Source: Acidimicrobiaceae bacterium
GTDB taxonomy: Bacteria; Actinomycetota; Acidimicrobiia; Acidimicrobiales; Ilumatobacteraceae
Direction: 5' to 3'
Length of the DNA: 64,000 nucleotides
NCBI GenBank assembly: GCA_016722025.1
Contig: JADKGZ010000020.1
Span: forward strand, 16,203-80,202
Each line of letters opens with the position of its first letter. Within the stretch, counting starts at the first letter, position 1. This document shows positions 8,407 to 18,249 of this stretch, piece after piece. The translations under genes and the position numbers were made by a program. Below the pieces are notes generated by a model. It searched no databases and was not told the origin of the DNA. It saw only the letters and a program-made list of their open reading frames with translations.

Positions 8407-11400
8407 TCAGTGCTGCGTTGCGTTGCTGGGCATCCGGTCGATCGGCACCGGCCGCCCGACGAAGTAGCCCTGGGCGAGGGGTACTCCCGCCGCTTGCAGC
8501 GCCTGCTGCTCGGCCTCGGTCTCCACGCCTTCGGCGATGATCTTGCAGCCGTGCGCGTCGGCGAAGGCCACCAACGTCTTCACGAACGTCTGCCGCGCCG
8601 CGTCCATCTCGATGCCGCTCACCGCGTCGCGGTGCAGCTTCATGAACGCAGGCCGCAACTGTTCGATGCGCGCCAGGCTCTCGTACCCGGCGCCAGCGTC
8701 GTCGATGGCGACCATCACCTCGGGCAGCCGGCCCAACGGGCCGTCGAGCAGGCTCGCCATGTCGGCAGACCCACCGACCTCGATCACCAGCGGGCAGGGG
8801 GCAGCGGCGACGATGCCGGCCAGCAGCTCGGCGTCGTTGGCAAGGCCCACCGAGACGTTGATCGCCAGCCAGGTGTCCGCGGGCAGCGCGTGCGCGGAGA
8901 CCAGCGCAGCGTGCGCCAACGCGGTGTCCAGCTCCACCCCGATCCCGGCCGACTTCGCTTCCGCCAGGCTCTCCTGTGGGGATTGCCCGTCGGCGAAGCG
9001 AGCGAGCGCCTCGTACCCCACCGGTGCACCGGTGTGGAGATCGATGATCGGCTGGAAGACGGTGAAGAACGTGTACTCATCGAAGACCCCGGACTGAGCA
9101 CCACTCGAGCTGCGCCGGCGGTTCTTGAACAGCTGTGGCGCCGGCTCCTGAGTGGTCGCCGTGGTGGCCGGCGACGCGGCGGGTGCCCGTTGCACGCGTA
9201 CGCCCGATGTCGGGCTTCCCGTGTGGAGCACGGATGCCCAATCGCCGAAGGCTCCCGACGGAGTGCGAATCGGGCCGCCGCGCTCGGCGGGCACCGGAGC
9301 GGTCTTCACCGCGGTGGGGCGGTAGAGCCAACCTCGCAGGTGCAGCCACAGATCGACCACGCTGTTGCCGATGCCGACGAACGCCACCATGGCGTAGAGG
9401 GCGAGTGATGCGTTCAGCGCAGCGAAGAACAGGTGGTTCCACTGGTTGCGTTGCACGTCGAGCACGGCGTTGTACGCGGAGAAGGCGATCAACAGGAACG
9501 GGGTCACGATGAACAACGCGCGCGCAGTGGTGCGGTTCCGCACCTTCGGGGTGCGCTTGAACGAGCTCTTCTCACCCGTGATGAGCTGCAGCACCGACGC
9601 GAACGTTCCGGACAGGTTCACCGTCAGCAGGATCAGGTTGAACCCGTAGATGCGGAACACATCGAGCCGCTTGTAGCCGCAGTAGCGAAGGTCGCTCGCC
9701 ATCATCAAGAAGTACGGCAGCGCGATGAGCGGCAGCACGGGCTTCAGCAACCCGCTGTTGAACGGGTAGATCAACAGGATCAGCAGGCACAGCGACGACC
9801 AGAAGATCGATGCCATGTAGTTGACCCGCAGGAACACCTCACCGAAGCGGTTCTGCACGCCGTTCTCGCGGCGGGTGCGCGACTGCTTGCGCAGCTTGGA
9901 GAGGATCAGCAGGCCACCGTTGGCCCAGCGCTGGCGCTGGATGCACAACGATCCGAAGTCGGGCGGAGTGGCGCTGTAGGCGAGCCGTTCGGGGTAGTTG
10001 TACAGCTTCCAGCCGTGGATGCCCAGGTCGATCGTGGACTCCGTGTCCTCGATGACCGTTCGGTCCTGGATGTAGCGCCGGATCTCCCAGTTGCCCTGGT
10101 GATCGATCTCGACGATGTCGTCGAGCGCGCGCTTGCGCAGGAGTGCGTTGGCGCCCACCCAGAAGGTGGCGTCGTAGTGGGTCATGCCCTGGTGCACGAT
10201 GTGCTGCAGGTCGGTGGTGGCGCCGGCGATGCGCTCGATGCGGGTGGCCGAGCCCGGGTACGAGCTGTAGGGCGTCTGCGCGACACCCACGGTGGAGTGG
10301 CCGCTCTGCTCGAGCAGATGCAGTATCCGCGCGCAGTACTCCGGGAGCAGCACGCTGTCGGCATCGAGGGTGAGCACGTAGTCGGGGTCGGGAACCGTCA
10401 GGTCGGCGTGGCGGGGCGAGCATGGCACCAGCGCCCGCCCCAAGGGCGTTGCGATCTCCTGGTAGCTGCCGCCCATCAGCGCGATGTAGCTGTTCAGGTT
10501 CATCGCCTTGTTGGCGGCATGCGACGACGACACGTACTGCTTGCGCTCGAAGCTGGTGAGCTCGGCCCGGAAGGTGGCCACGAGGCGTCGATACAGCTCC
10601 AGCAGGCGATCCGTGGGCAGGCTGGCGCCTTCGTCGGCCCCGGCGGTCAGTGCCTCGGCAATGACTTCCAGGTCGCGGGCGAGGGCGCCGAGCACGTGCT
10701 CCACGAAGAAGGTGTCGGCGTGGTCGATGATCTCCTGGCGGGCACCCAACTCGCGCAGCCAGATCGCAGAGAACTCGTAGTGCGATGCCAGGTCGCGCAT
10801 GTCCTGTGCTGATGGTTGCCGATCGCCCATCTGGATGTTCTCGAAGTGTTCGAGCGCTGCCACCGCGCGTGCGAGCGGCGCGGACAGTTCGCCTTGGATC
10901 TTCGACGGCAGTTGGCGGGCGGTGTTCAGCATCTCGCGCGCTGCGTTCGTCGTGGGGTTGGGCGGATCGTCGATGAGCAGCACGACACGCAGGTGCGGGT
11001 GCTCCTGCAACGCGGCCGACAGCAGCGTCGTGCGGATGACCCGCTCGTCCTCCTGGTAGGAAGGAACGAGCACCGTGACCGTCGGTACCGACTGCGTGAA
11101 GAAGTGATCGATCTCGGCGCGCGGCGCGCGGTGGTGGGCCCTGCTGCGATAGAAGAAGCCGATGCGGGTGATGAGGTAGGCCATCGCCGACGCGGTCAGC
11201 GCGGTGACGACGATGATGTAGACGATTGCCTCGATCACGAGGCGAGCACTCGATGCGTCGCCTTCCACGAACTGCTGCACGATCGTGAGGAACACGTAGG
11301 TGAACCACGCGGAGACCGTCAGCACGATCGCCAGTCGGCCGATCATGATCCTGCGATCGGAGATGGGCGGCGCCACGATGGGAATCGGCTGATCCCTGTG

Positions 11401-11460
11401 GTCGCTGCCCCATTGCCGCCGGGTGTTGCCGTGATGTGGCGCCTTCCGCTTGATGCCCAT
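8407..11460 (-). CDS. BcsA-like family 2 glycosyltransferase fused to a C-terminal EAL (c-di-GMP) domain
   Basis: 1017 residues. After two N-terminal helices comes a processive GT2 domain with the motifs LIDDPPNP, TLDADSVLLPEY (DxD), VIEDTEST (acceptor-side TED) and SLCIQRQRW (QxxRW), then a bundle of helices to about residue 740. A low-complexity linker leads to a C-terminal EAL domain (about 780-1010) with GYEALARF, AINVS, AIDDAGAGYESL, AEGVETEAEQ and AQGYFVGRP. The catalytic Glu, Asn, Asp pair, Lys and Gln positions appear kept, but the E-x-T-E segment reads EVGG and loop 6 reads DAGAG, so hydrolysis is uncertain and c-di-GMP sensing is possible. There is no PilZ domain. The ATG at 11460 has AGGAAC upstream. 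It is predicted to make and export a beta-linked polysaccharide. Confidence 0.9.
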   Translation of the reverse strand: MGIKRKAPHHGNTRRQWGSDHRDQPIPIVAPPISDRRIMIGRLAIVLTVSAWFTYVFLTIVQQFVEGDASSARLVIEAIVYIIVVTALTASAMAYLITRIGFFYRSRAHHRAPRAEIDHFFTQSVPTVTVLVPSYQEDERVIRTTLLSAALQEHPHLRVVLLIDDPPNPTTNAAREMLNTARQLPSKIQGELSAPLARAVAALEHFENIQMGDRQPSAQDMRDLASHYEFSAIWLRELGARQEIIDHADTFFVEHVLGALARDLEVIAEALTAGADEGASLPTDRLLELYRRLVATFRAELTSFERKQYVSSSHAANKAMNLNSYIALMGGSYQEIATPLGRALVPCSPRHADLTVPDPDYVLTLDADSVLLPEYCARILHLLEQSGHSTVGVAQTPYSSYPGSATRIERIAGATTDLQHIVHQGMTHYDATFWVGANALLRKRALDDIVEIDHQGNWEIRRYIQDRTVIEDTESTIDLGIHGWKLYNYPERLAYSATPPDFGSLCIQRQRWANGGLLILSKLRKQSRTRRENGVQNRFGEVFLRVNYMASIFWSSLCLLILLIYPFNSGLLKPVLPLIALPYFLMMASDLRYCGYKRLDVFRIYGFNLILLTVNLSGTFASVLQLITGEKSSFKRTPKVRNRTTARALFIVTPFLLIAFSAYNAVLDVQRNQWNHLFFAALNASLALYAMVAFVGIGNSVVDLWLHLRGWLYRPTAVKTAPVPAERGGPIRTPSGAFGDWASVLHTGSPTSGVRVQRAPAASPATTATTQEPAPQLFKNRRRSSSGAQSGVFDEYTFFTVFQPIIDLHTGAPVGYEALARFADGQSPQESLAEAKSAGIGVELDTALAHAALVSAHALPADTWLAINVSVGLANDAELLAGIVAAAPCPLVIEVGGSADMASLLDGPLGRLPEVMVAIDDAGAGYESLARIEQLRPAFMKLHRDAVSGIEMDAARQTFVKTLVAFADAHGCKIIAEGVETEAEQQALQAAGVPLAQGYFVGRPVPIDRMPSNATQH

Positions 11461-11659
11461 CGGAGTTCCTGTTCTGCTGGTCAGCGATCGCTGCTGGCGG
11501 CGACGCCCCACTGCTGGGTGCATCGCCACAGGAACATCGGTTGCTCTCGGTGCATTCGTGAGGAGAACTTCAAGAACGGCTCAGGGTTTGCGCGCGATCG
11601 GCCGATGACCCACACGGCAGCGGCGATCTCGGCCGCGCCCAGCGGGAAGCAGGATCATC
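11461..11659. other. divergent intergenic region between the GT2-EAL and GH18-like genes
   Basis: 199 bp between two divergent starts. It holds the AGGAAC ribosome site of the minus-strand gene and an AGCAGGATC site before the plus-strand GTG. I see no convincing -10/-35 pair, no hairpin with T-run and no match to the GEMM c-di-GMP riboswitch consensus. Confidence 0.4.
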
Positions 11660-13285
11660 GTGGGTTCGACACGAAACACCGACGACAGTGAGGCGGGCGG
11701 CTCGATCGCCGCCGCTGTGGCCGACGAGCGACCTGATGGCGACGAACTGCCGTCGGAACCGACCGAGCGGCTCTCGTGGGTGAGGGTTGCGGCCATCGTT
11801 GCGATCGTCGGTCTCGTCGCCGCGGGCTTCGCCTTCGCCGGGAAGCGATTGACGGCCGACGACGAGCTGCTCGATCGGTCGTGGAGCGTCCCCTACGTCG
11901 ACGTCACGTTGACCCCGACCTATCAGTTCCAGAACCCGCAGTCGAACCCGGCGCGAGACATCGCGCTCGCGTTCGTGGTGGCGGATCCCGACGAACCCTG
12001 CGACCCCAGCTGGGGTGGCGCGTATTCGCTGGACGACGCTGCGCGCGACCTCGAGCTCGACCGTCGGATCACGCAGCTGAGGGCCGCCGGCGGCGACATC
12101 ATGGTCTCGTTCGGTGGTCAGGCGAACAGTGAGCTGGCGTTCGTGTGCACCGACGACGCCGACCTCGCCAGTGCGTATCGCAGCGTGGTGGAGCGCTACG
12201 ACCTCCACGCCATCGATCTCGACATCGAGAACGCCGACATCGCCGACACGCCGTCGATCGAGCGTCGCGCCCAAGCGGTCGCGACCGTCCAAGCCGAACG
12301 AGCGGCCGCGGGCGACGAGCTCGATGTCTGGCTGACGCTGCCGGCCTCGAGGTCGGGGTTGACCGACGACGGTGTCGCACTGGTGACGGCGACCATCGAC
12401 GGCGGTGTCGATCTGACCGGGGTCAACCTGATGACGATGAACTTCGGCAGCGCCGACGAACCCACCAGCGACATGCTGGCGGCGACCAAGGCGGCGCTGG
12501 AGGCTGCCGTGGGACAGGTCGCCGACATCTATCGCGGCCAGGGTGTCGCGCTCGCCGATTCGGAACGGTGGACCAAGCTCGGTGCCACGCCGATGATCGG
12601 CCAGAACGACGTGATCGGCGAGGTGTTCACGCTCGACGATGCCAAGGGCCTGGCCGACTTCGCGATGGCCAAGGGCCTGGGCCGGGTCTCCACCTGGTCG
12701 TTGAACCGCGATGCTCCGTGCAGTGCATCGTTTGCCGACGTGATGGTGCTGTCCAACACGTGCAGCAGCGTTGCGCAGGAGCCACTCGACTTCGCCAACG
12801 TCTTCACCGTGTTGCCGGGTCGAGCGGCTTCGCTGCCGCAGGGCGACGCGGTGACGGTGATCGATCGGCCGCAGGTGGCCGACGACCCGGCAACGAGCCC
12901 GTATCCGATCTGGCGTCCCGATGCGCAGTACCCGGGCAGCTACAAGGTCGTGCGGCGCGGCATGGTGTACGAAGCCAAGTGGTACAACCAGGGCGCCGAG
13001 CCGGGGTCGACGACCGGCAACCCGTGGGACAGCCCATGGTCGCTGATCGGCCCCGTGCAACCCGACGACGTGCCGTTCGCGCCGACGACGCTCGCGCCCG
13101 GCACCCACCCCGAGTGGAGCCCGCTGCCCCTGTACTCGCGTGGCGAGATGGTGCTGTTCGACGGGCTGCCGTACGAGGCGCGGTGGCCGAACCGGGGCGA
13201 GCCGCCGTCGCTGCTGTTCCCTGTCGGCCCCGACTCGGCATGGGAGCCGATCTTCACCCTGCGCGGCGAGCCGACGTCGCCCTGA
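11660..13285 (+). CDS. membrane-anchored GH18-like (chitinase-type) protein with two carbohydrate-binding modules
   Basis: 541 residues: short cytoplasmic N-terminus, one signal-anchor helix (VAAIVAIVGLVAAGFAFAG, about 45-63), a TIM-barrel GH18-like domain (about 75-370) and two C-terminal aromatic modules resembling CBM5/12 (WRPDAQYPGSYKVVRRG..YEAKWYNQG and YSRGEMVLFDG..YEARWPNRG). The GH18 active-site strand DxxDxDxE is present as AIDLDIE, with the general-acid Glu kept. It would face the outside and cleave or bind chitin-like or beta-1,4-linked glycans. Its position, divergent from a polysaccharide synthase, suggests trimming of that polymer. Start is GTG. Confidence 0.85.
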   Translation: MGSTRNTDDSEAGGSIAAAVADERPDGDELPSEPTERLSWVRVAAIVAIVGLVAAGFAFAGKRLTADDELLDRSWSVPYVDVTLTPTYQFQNPQSNPARDIALAFVVADPDEPCDPSWGGAYSLDDAARDLELDRRITQLRAAGGDIMVSFGGQANSELAFVCTDDADLASAYRSVVERYDLHAIDLDIENADIADTPSIERRAQAVATVQAERAAAGDELDVWLTLPASRSGLTDDGVALVTATIDGGVDLTGVNLMTMNFGSADEPTSDMLAATKAALEAAVGQVADIYRGQGVALADSERWTKLGATPMIGQNDVIGEVFTLDDAKGLADFAMAKGLGRVSTWSLNRDAPCSASFADVMVLSNTCSSVAQEPLDFANVFTVLPGRAASLPQGDAVTVIDRPQVADDPATSPYPIWRPDAQYPGSYKVVRRGMVYEAKWYNQGAEPGSTTGNPWDSPWSLIGPVQPDDVPFAPTTLAPGTHPEWSPLPLYSRGEMVLFDGLPYEARWPNRGEPPSLLFPVGPDSAWEPIFTLRGEPTSP

Positions 13286-13361
13286 CCGAACACCGCTGCT
13301 CGAACGGCGGGCGAGGGCGTCACCGGGCCCGGAGAGAGCGCGTGCGGTAACGTCGCCACCC

Positions 13362-15718
13362 GTGGGATCCGTTCTGGTGGGCATCGCCTTCGCCGCGCTG
13401 TTCACCGTCTGGTGGGTGACGAAGGCCGACTGGTCGCGCCACGAAGGTGGTGCCGAACCCCGGTCGCGACAGCCGTACACCCCACCTCCGGGCGCCTCGT
13501 CGCTCGTCTCGTGGGAGGCCGAGCACGGCACGACCTTCCGGCCCGACGTGGAAGGCCTTCGCTCCGTGGCGGTGCTGCTGGTGCTGGTGTACCACGCCAA
13601 GTTCGGCATCGTCTCGGGCGGGTTCATCGGCGTCGACGTCTTCTTCGTGCTCTCCGGCTACCTCATCACCGCACTGCTGCTGCGTGAGCTGGCCACCACC
13701 GGAACCGTGTCGCTGGCCAACTTCTGGGCTCGCCGAGCGCGACGCCTGCTGCCCGCGTCGGGTGTGGTGCTGCTGGCCACTCTCGTCGCCGGCCGTTTCA
13801 TGCTCGACGGCCTCTCGCAGGGCGAGCTCGCTCGCGATGCCATCGCCGCCTGCTTGTTCGTCGCCAACATCCGCTTCTGAAGGTGGGCACCGACTACCTG
13901 TCGGAGGGCTTGCGCGAATCGCCGCTGCTGCACTTCTGGTCGCTGGCGGTGGAGGAGCAGTTCTACCTCGTGTGGCCAGGCCTGCTGATGCTGCTGGTGC
14001 GCGTGGCCCGGCTCTCTCGCCGAACGCTGGGCGCCGTCATCGGTGTGATGTGGGTGGTGTCGTTCGCAGCATGCGTGAAGCTGACGCACGACTCGCAGCC
14101 GTGGGCGTTCTTCATGTTGCCCGCGCGTGCGTGGGAGCTGCTCACCGGCGCCGCGCTGGCGCTCGCCGGTGGTCGCTTGCTGCGGGCCAATCGCCAGCTG
14201 GTGGCGATGCTCGGCTGGCTCGGGTTGGGTGTCATCCTGGCCTGCAGCGTCCAGTTCAGCCAGGCCACCAGCTTCCCCGGTTACGCGGCGCTGCTGCCGG
14301 TGGTGGCCACCATGCTCGTGCTCAACGCCGGCCCGGCGCCCGACGGGCCGGCACTGATCCTGCGTACCAAGCCGATGCAGTGGGTCGGTGCCCGCTCGTA
14401 TGCCATCTACCTGTGGCACTTCCCGATGCTGGTGCTGGTCGGCGCCAAGTGGGGCGAGAGCGGGCGGATCGACGCGCTGCCGGTGGCGACGCGCATCGCG
14501 CTGCTGCTCGGCTCGGTCGGCCTGGCAGCGGTGAGCTACCACTTCATCGAGAACCCCGTGCGGCACTCGCGAGGGTTGTCGGCGGTACCCGCGCGCAGCC
14601 TGGTGATGGGTGCGTGGGTGGCCATCATCGGTGTCGGCGGCGCCGCCCTGCTGTTGCACAACCCGCCGTCGCTCTCAGCCGGTGGGGAAGTGGCGGCCCC
14701 CACGCTGGTCGTGGATGCCGGCGCGCTGGTGACGACGACGGCGGCACCCGTCTCGACGGCCACGACCGTTGCGGCGGATGCGAGCACCACGACCGTTGCG
14801 GTCGCCACCACCACCACCACCACGACTGCGGCGATCGCGGTGGCCGACGCATCGAAGGACAACCCCGCCGCGCTGGCACCGCTCATCGCTGCCAACCTGC
14901 CGGTGCTGACCGAAGCGGTGAACACCAGCAAGGTGCCCAGCAACCTGACACCCGGGCTGAACAGCGCGCGCGACGACCTGCCGCAGGTGTACGACAACGG
15001 GTGCATCCTGGATGTCGGCGACAACTCGCCGAAGCAGTGCATCTACGGCGATGCCAACGGCGGCGTCACCATCGTGCTCTTCGGCGACTCGCATGCCGCC
15101 GAATGGATGCCGGCGCTGCACAAGGTGTCGGTCGCCAACGGCTGGCGCCTCGTGGTGCACGTGAAGAAGGCCTGCCCCGACGCGGAGATACCCACCGACA
15201 AGGACCCCAACGGCACCGATTGCGCGGTGTGGCGTCGCGATGTGATCGGCCTCATCGGTGGCCTGCAGCCGGATCTCGTGATCATGTCGTCGTATCGCTA
15301 CAAGCAGGTGGGTGCCGCCAGCGGGCGCGATCCCGACACGGTGTGGCAGGAGGGCATCGACCTCACCGTGTCGAAGGTGCGGCCGCTCACCACGCACCTG
15401 CTGCTGCTGGGCGATTCGCCGACACCGAAGGAAGACATCCCCAGCTGCCTCGCCGGCAACCTGTCGAACGTGGCCCAGTGCATGGACTCGCGCGACGGCG
15501 CGGTGCGGCCCGCGCGGTTGGCGGTCGAGCGCGACGTGGCCAGGAAGTACGACGCCGACTTCGTGCCCACCAGCGACTGGTTGTGCACCGACGCGGCGTG
15601 CCCGGTGATCGTCGGCAACGTGCTGATGTACCGCGACAACAGCCACATCACGGCCACCGCCGCCGAGCTGCTGTCGCCATACCTCGAGGCCGCAGTGAAG
15701 TCGATCCTCGGCGGTTGA
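13362..15718 (+). CDS. OafA/YrhL-type membrane acyltransferase with C-terminal SGNH domain (one frameshift)
   Basis: Acyltransferase-3 family protein, about 785 residues once reconstructed. The first frame (13362-13880) gives RPDVEGLRSVAVLLVLVYH and GVDVFFVLSGYLIT, the family's opening motifs, and stops at a TGA at 13878. The second frame carries on with GTDYLSEGL..LHFWSLAVEEQFYLVWPG, again canonical. One base is missing near 13878. Ten or so helices end near 14660; a Thr-rich linker (repeated ACC) leads to an SGNH esterase-like domain with GDSHAAEWMPAL and a C-terminal DNSHIT (Asp-His pair). It acylates cell-surface polysaccharide. TAACGT at 13348-13353 suggests a leaderless start at the GTG. 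Confidence 0.88.
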
Positions 15719-15827
15719 GTCAGGGTTCGCTCACACCTGATTCTCGGAGTGCTCGCACCCGAGCGCGCTGCCGGCTCGCTACGTTGCAACTGCGGCAACG
15801 GAGCCGCTCCGAACGAAGGAGCTCACG

Positions 15828-16217
15828 ATGACACGCAAGCTGATCCTGTCGGCGACACTCGCCACCCTGGTCGCAACGGCTGCTGCCGGCACGGCCCTCG
15901 CGGCCGACGGCCGCGGCATGGGCATGGGCGACCGCGGCCGCGACGGGCACCCCGTCTTCGGCATGCTGCTGCTCGCCATCGTGGCGGCCCTCGCCGTGCT
16001 GGCGACCTGGCTGGTCATCCGTCGTCGCCCCACCCTCGCGACCGCCGGCACCGCACCCGCTGCGCTGCAACCCTCACCCACCGCTTCCGCGGAGGGCATC
16101 CTCGCCGAGCGACTCGCTCGCAGCGAGATCTCCGCCGACGACTACCGCACCACGCTCGCCGCACTCCGCGGGTCGGCGGCACCGGCATCCGATGCACAGG
16201 GGCCCGACGTCTCCTAG
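15828..16217 (+). CDS. small membrane protein with SHOCT domain
   Basis: 129 residues: cleavable-looking signal (LILSATLATLVATAAAGTALA), a short Gly/Met/Asp-rich loop, one helix (FGMLLLAIVAALAVLATWLVI), and a C-terminal SHOCT-type amphipathic motif (ILAERLARSEISADDYRTTL, residues about 93-112). SHOCT motifs are found at the ends of many membrane and phage proteins and are thought to mediate oligomerisation. A perfect AAGGAG precedes the ATG. The TAG stop is shared with the -10 box of the next gene. Confidence 0.75.
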   Translation: MTRKLILSATLATLVATAAAGTALAADGRGMGMGDRGRDGHPVFGMLLLAIVAALAVLATWLVIRRRPTLATAGTAPAALQPSPTASAEGILAERLARSEISADDYRTTLAALRGSAAPASDAQGPDVS

Positions 16218-16220
16218 GGT
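16215..16220 (+). promoter_or_regulatory. TAGGGT -10 box, leaderless promoter overlapping a stop codon
   Basis: TAGGGT sits 6 nt before the ATG at 16227, and its first three bases are the TAG stop of the SHOCT gene. Spacing matches the other leaderless-type starts in the window. Confidence 0.55.
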
Positions 16221-16226
16221 GACCCG

Positions 16227-17141
16227 ATGACCCGTCCGTGCAAGATCGGTGTGCAACTGCCGGAAGTCGAGCGATTCGTTCCCTGGCCCGAGCTCATCGC
16301 GATGGCTCGCAGCGCCGAGGAGGTGGGGTTCGACTCCATCTGGCTCGGCGACCACCTGCTCTACGACCTGCCCGACGGCACCGTGCGCGGCCCGTGGGAG
16401 GTGTTCACGTCACTCGCCGCGCTGGCGGCCGTCACCTCGCGTGTGCAGCTCGGTTCGCTGGTTGCCTCGCTGGGGTTCCACGAGCCGGCGATGCTGGCCA
16501 AGATGGCCGCCACCGTCGACGGCATCTCGGGTGGTCGGCTCATCCTCGGTGTCGGCGCCGGCTGGAACCGGCGCGAGTACGACGCCTACGGGTTCTCGTA
16601 CGACCACCGCGTCGACCGCTTCGAGGAGGCCTTCGGTGTCATTCGCCGGTTGCTCGCCGGCGACACCGTCACTCACACCGGGGTGTACTACACGCTCGAC
16701 AGTTGCGTCGTCGATCCGCCGGCAACCCGTCCCGGCGGCCCGCTGCTGATGCTCGGGTCAAACAGCCCGCGCATGCTGTCGATCGGCCTGCCCCACGTGC
16801 ACCAGTGGAACGTGTGGTGGAGCCTGTACGGCAACACCCCCGAGGGCTTCGCCGCGGTCGTGGCCGACGTGCGCGCACGCACTGAAGCGGTGGGCCGCGA
16901 CCCCGACGAGGTGGAGGCCACGGCCTGCGTGTACGTGCAGCTGCCCAGTGGCGGCGGCCGCACGATGGGCGACCCCACCAGCACCTCGGCGCCACCGGTC
17001 GCCGGCACCACGCGTCAGATCGCCGACCGGCTGGCAGCGTTCGCCGCCGCCGGTGCCCACCACCTGCAACTGGTGGTCGACCCCATCACCCAGCCCGCCA
17101 TCGAGCAACTGGGTGAGGTGCTGGCCGCCCTCGACGCCTGA
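16227..17141 (+). CDS. LLM class (F420/FMN-dependent) oxidoreductase
   Basis: 304-residue TIM-barrel protein of the luciferase-like monooxygenase superfamily. Recognisable are GFDSIWLGDHLLYD, the TSRVQLGSLVASLGFHEPAMLAKMAATVD strand-helix and GRLILGVGAGWNRREYDAYGF, the phosphate-binding segment typical of F420-dependent actinobacterial members. Cytosolic; substrate unknown. Monocistronic; its promoter box overlaps the previous gene's stop. Confidence 0.88.
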   Translation: MTRPCKIGVQLPEVERFVPWPELIAMARSAEEVGFDSIWLGDHLLYDLPDGTVRGPWEVFTSLAALAAVTSRVQLGSLVASLGFHEPAMLAKMAATVDGISGGRLILGVGAGWNRREYDAYGFSYDHRVDRFEEAFGVIRRLLAGDTVTHTGVYYTLDSCVVDPPATRPGGPLLMLGSNSPRMLSIGLPHVHQWNVWWSLYGNTPEGFAAVVADVRARTEAVGRDPDEVEATACVYVQLPSGGGRTMGDPTSTSAPPVAGTTRQIADRLAAFAAAGAHHLQLVVDPITQPAIEQLGEVLAALDA

Positions 17142-17172
17142 CCCTCGACGCCCGACCCTCGGGCGCGGCGCC

Positions 17173-18249
17173 TCAGGGTGTGGCCGGCAGCGTCACGTCG
17201 AGCAGTTGCGCGTCGGCGGTGGGGTCGCTCAGCGTGAACGGCGTGTGCGACGGCATCACGAAGGAGTCGCCTTCCAGCAGCCGCAGCGGTTGGTCGTCGG
17301 CCCGTTGCAGCGTGATCGCCCCGTCGAGCACGAAGTGGAACATGAGCTCGGCCTCGTGCTGAGTGGTGACGGGCGCAGGGCTGCCCACCGGGCGCACCAC
17401 TCGCACGCCGGCAACGCCATCCATCGCCACGCCGATGCCGGTGTCGCGGTACTCGTACCCGGCCAGTCGCCACGGCGCCCACGACGCGGTCGCCGCCTGG
17501 TGGAACACGAACCGGTGGCCATCGGCGCCGTATCCGCGGTGCGGCAGGGTGCGGCCGGTCGGCAGCGTCGTCTCCGGGTCGCCCCATGTCTCGTGCTCGG
17601 CCGGGCAGCCGATCTCGATCACCTGCATCCGATCGCTGGCCTCCAACACCCGATGGCGGATGGTGGACGGCTGCAGGAAGCAGTCGCCCTCCTGCAGCAG
17701 CATCGGCTCGCCCTGGTCTTCGTAGGCCACGCGCACCCAGCCGCGGTAGCAGTAGATCATCTGGAACCGGATGTTGTGGAAGTGCACGTAGTCGGCCACC
17801 GGCCCACCGTGGGGGATGAGGATGTGGGAGGCGATGAAGCGCCCGCCCAGCCTGCCGGGGATGAGGTCGCGATAGTTCATCCCGGCGCGGCCCTCGCCGA
17901 AGGCGCTGTCGTCATCGGCCATGCGTGTGAGCACGAACTCTTCCCGCAGCGGCGGGATCTCCAGCGGTGGGTTGGCGGCCGCGAACTCGATGACGGTGCC
18001 GTTGGGTGCGGTGACCGTGGCCGGCTCGCCATCGGTGGTGAGCAACCGCAGGTGAGCCGGCGGTGCGGCACTGCTCACCTCGAGGCGCAGGGTGAGGCCG
18101 AAGCCTTGCAGCACTGCCATGCGTGGGTGGTCGGCGGGCACGATGGTGCGCACCTTGAAGCCGATGCCGGTGAAGAAGTTGATGGTGGTGGAGATCGGCT
18201 CGCTGCACGGCAGCACGACCTGCGCCGACTCGACGTTGTGAGGGCTCAT
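17173..18249 (-). CDS. VOC-like plus double-cupin fusion protein
   Basis: 358 residues. Residues 1-70 look like half of a vicinal-oxygen-chelate (glyoxalase/dioxygenase) fold (SEPISTTINFFTGIGF..VLQGFGLTLRLEV). The rest is a bicupin of the homogentisate/gentisate dioxygenase-like type: first cupin with HFHNIRFQMIYCYRGWVRV and a second with MFHFVLDGAITL and GDSFVMPSHTPFTLS. Both cupin barrels keep one or more metal-ligand His. It is probably an aromatic or sugar-acid dioxygenase/isomerase, but the substrate is unassigned. TAGGCT lies 9 nt before the ATG at 18249. Confidence 0.75.
   Translation of the reverse strand: MSPHNVESAQVVLPCSEPISTTINFFTGIGFKVRTIVPADHPRMAVLQGFGLTLRLEVSSAAPPAHLRLLTTDGEPATVTAPNGTVIEFAAANPPLEIPPLREEFVLTRMADDDSAFGEGRAGMNYRDLIPGRLGGRFIASHILIPHGGPVADYVHFHNIRFQMIYCYRGWVRVAYEDQGEPMLLQEGDCFLQPSTIRHRVLEASDRMQVIEIGCPAEHETWGDPETTLPTGRTLPHRGYGADGHRFVFHQAATASWAPWRLAGYEYRDTGIGVAMDGVAGVRVVRPVGSPAPVTTQHEAELMFHFVLDGAITLQRADDQPLRLLEGDSFVMPSHTPFTLSDPTADAQLLDVTLPATP

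Noticed and set aside
11461..11659. Possible c-di-GMP riboswitch upstream of the GT2-EAL gene
   Set aside because: No match to the GEMM-I or GEMM-II conserved core and the gene has a close ribosome site with no obvious switching hairpins.
14795..14830. Run of ACC trinucleotides
   Set aside because: Thr-rich linker between membrane and SGNH domains of the acyltransferase; ordinary low-complexity coding sequence.
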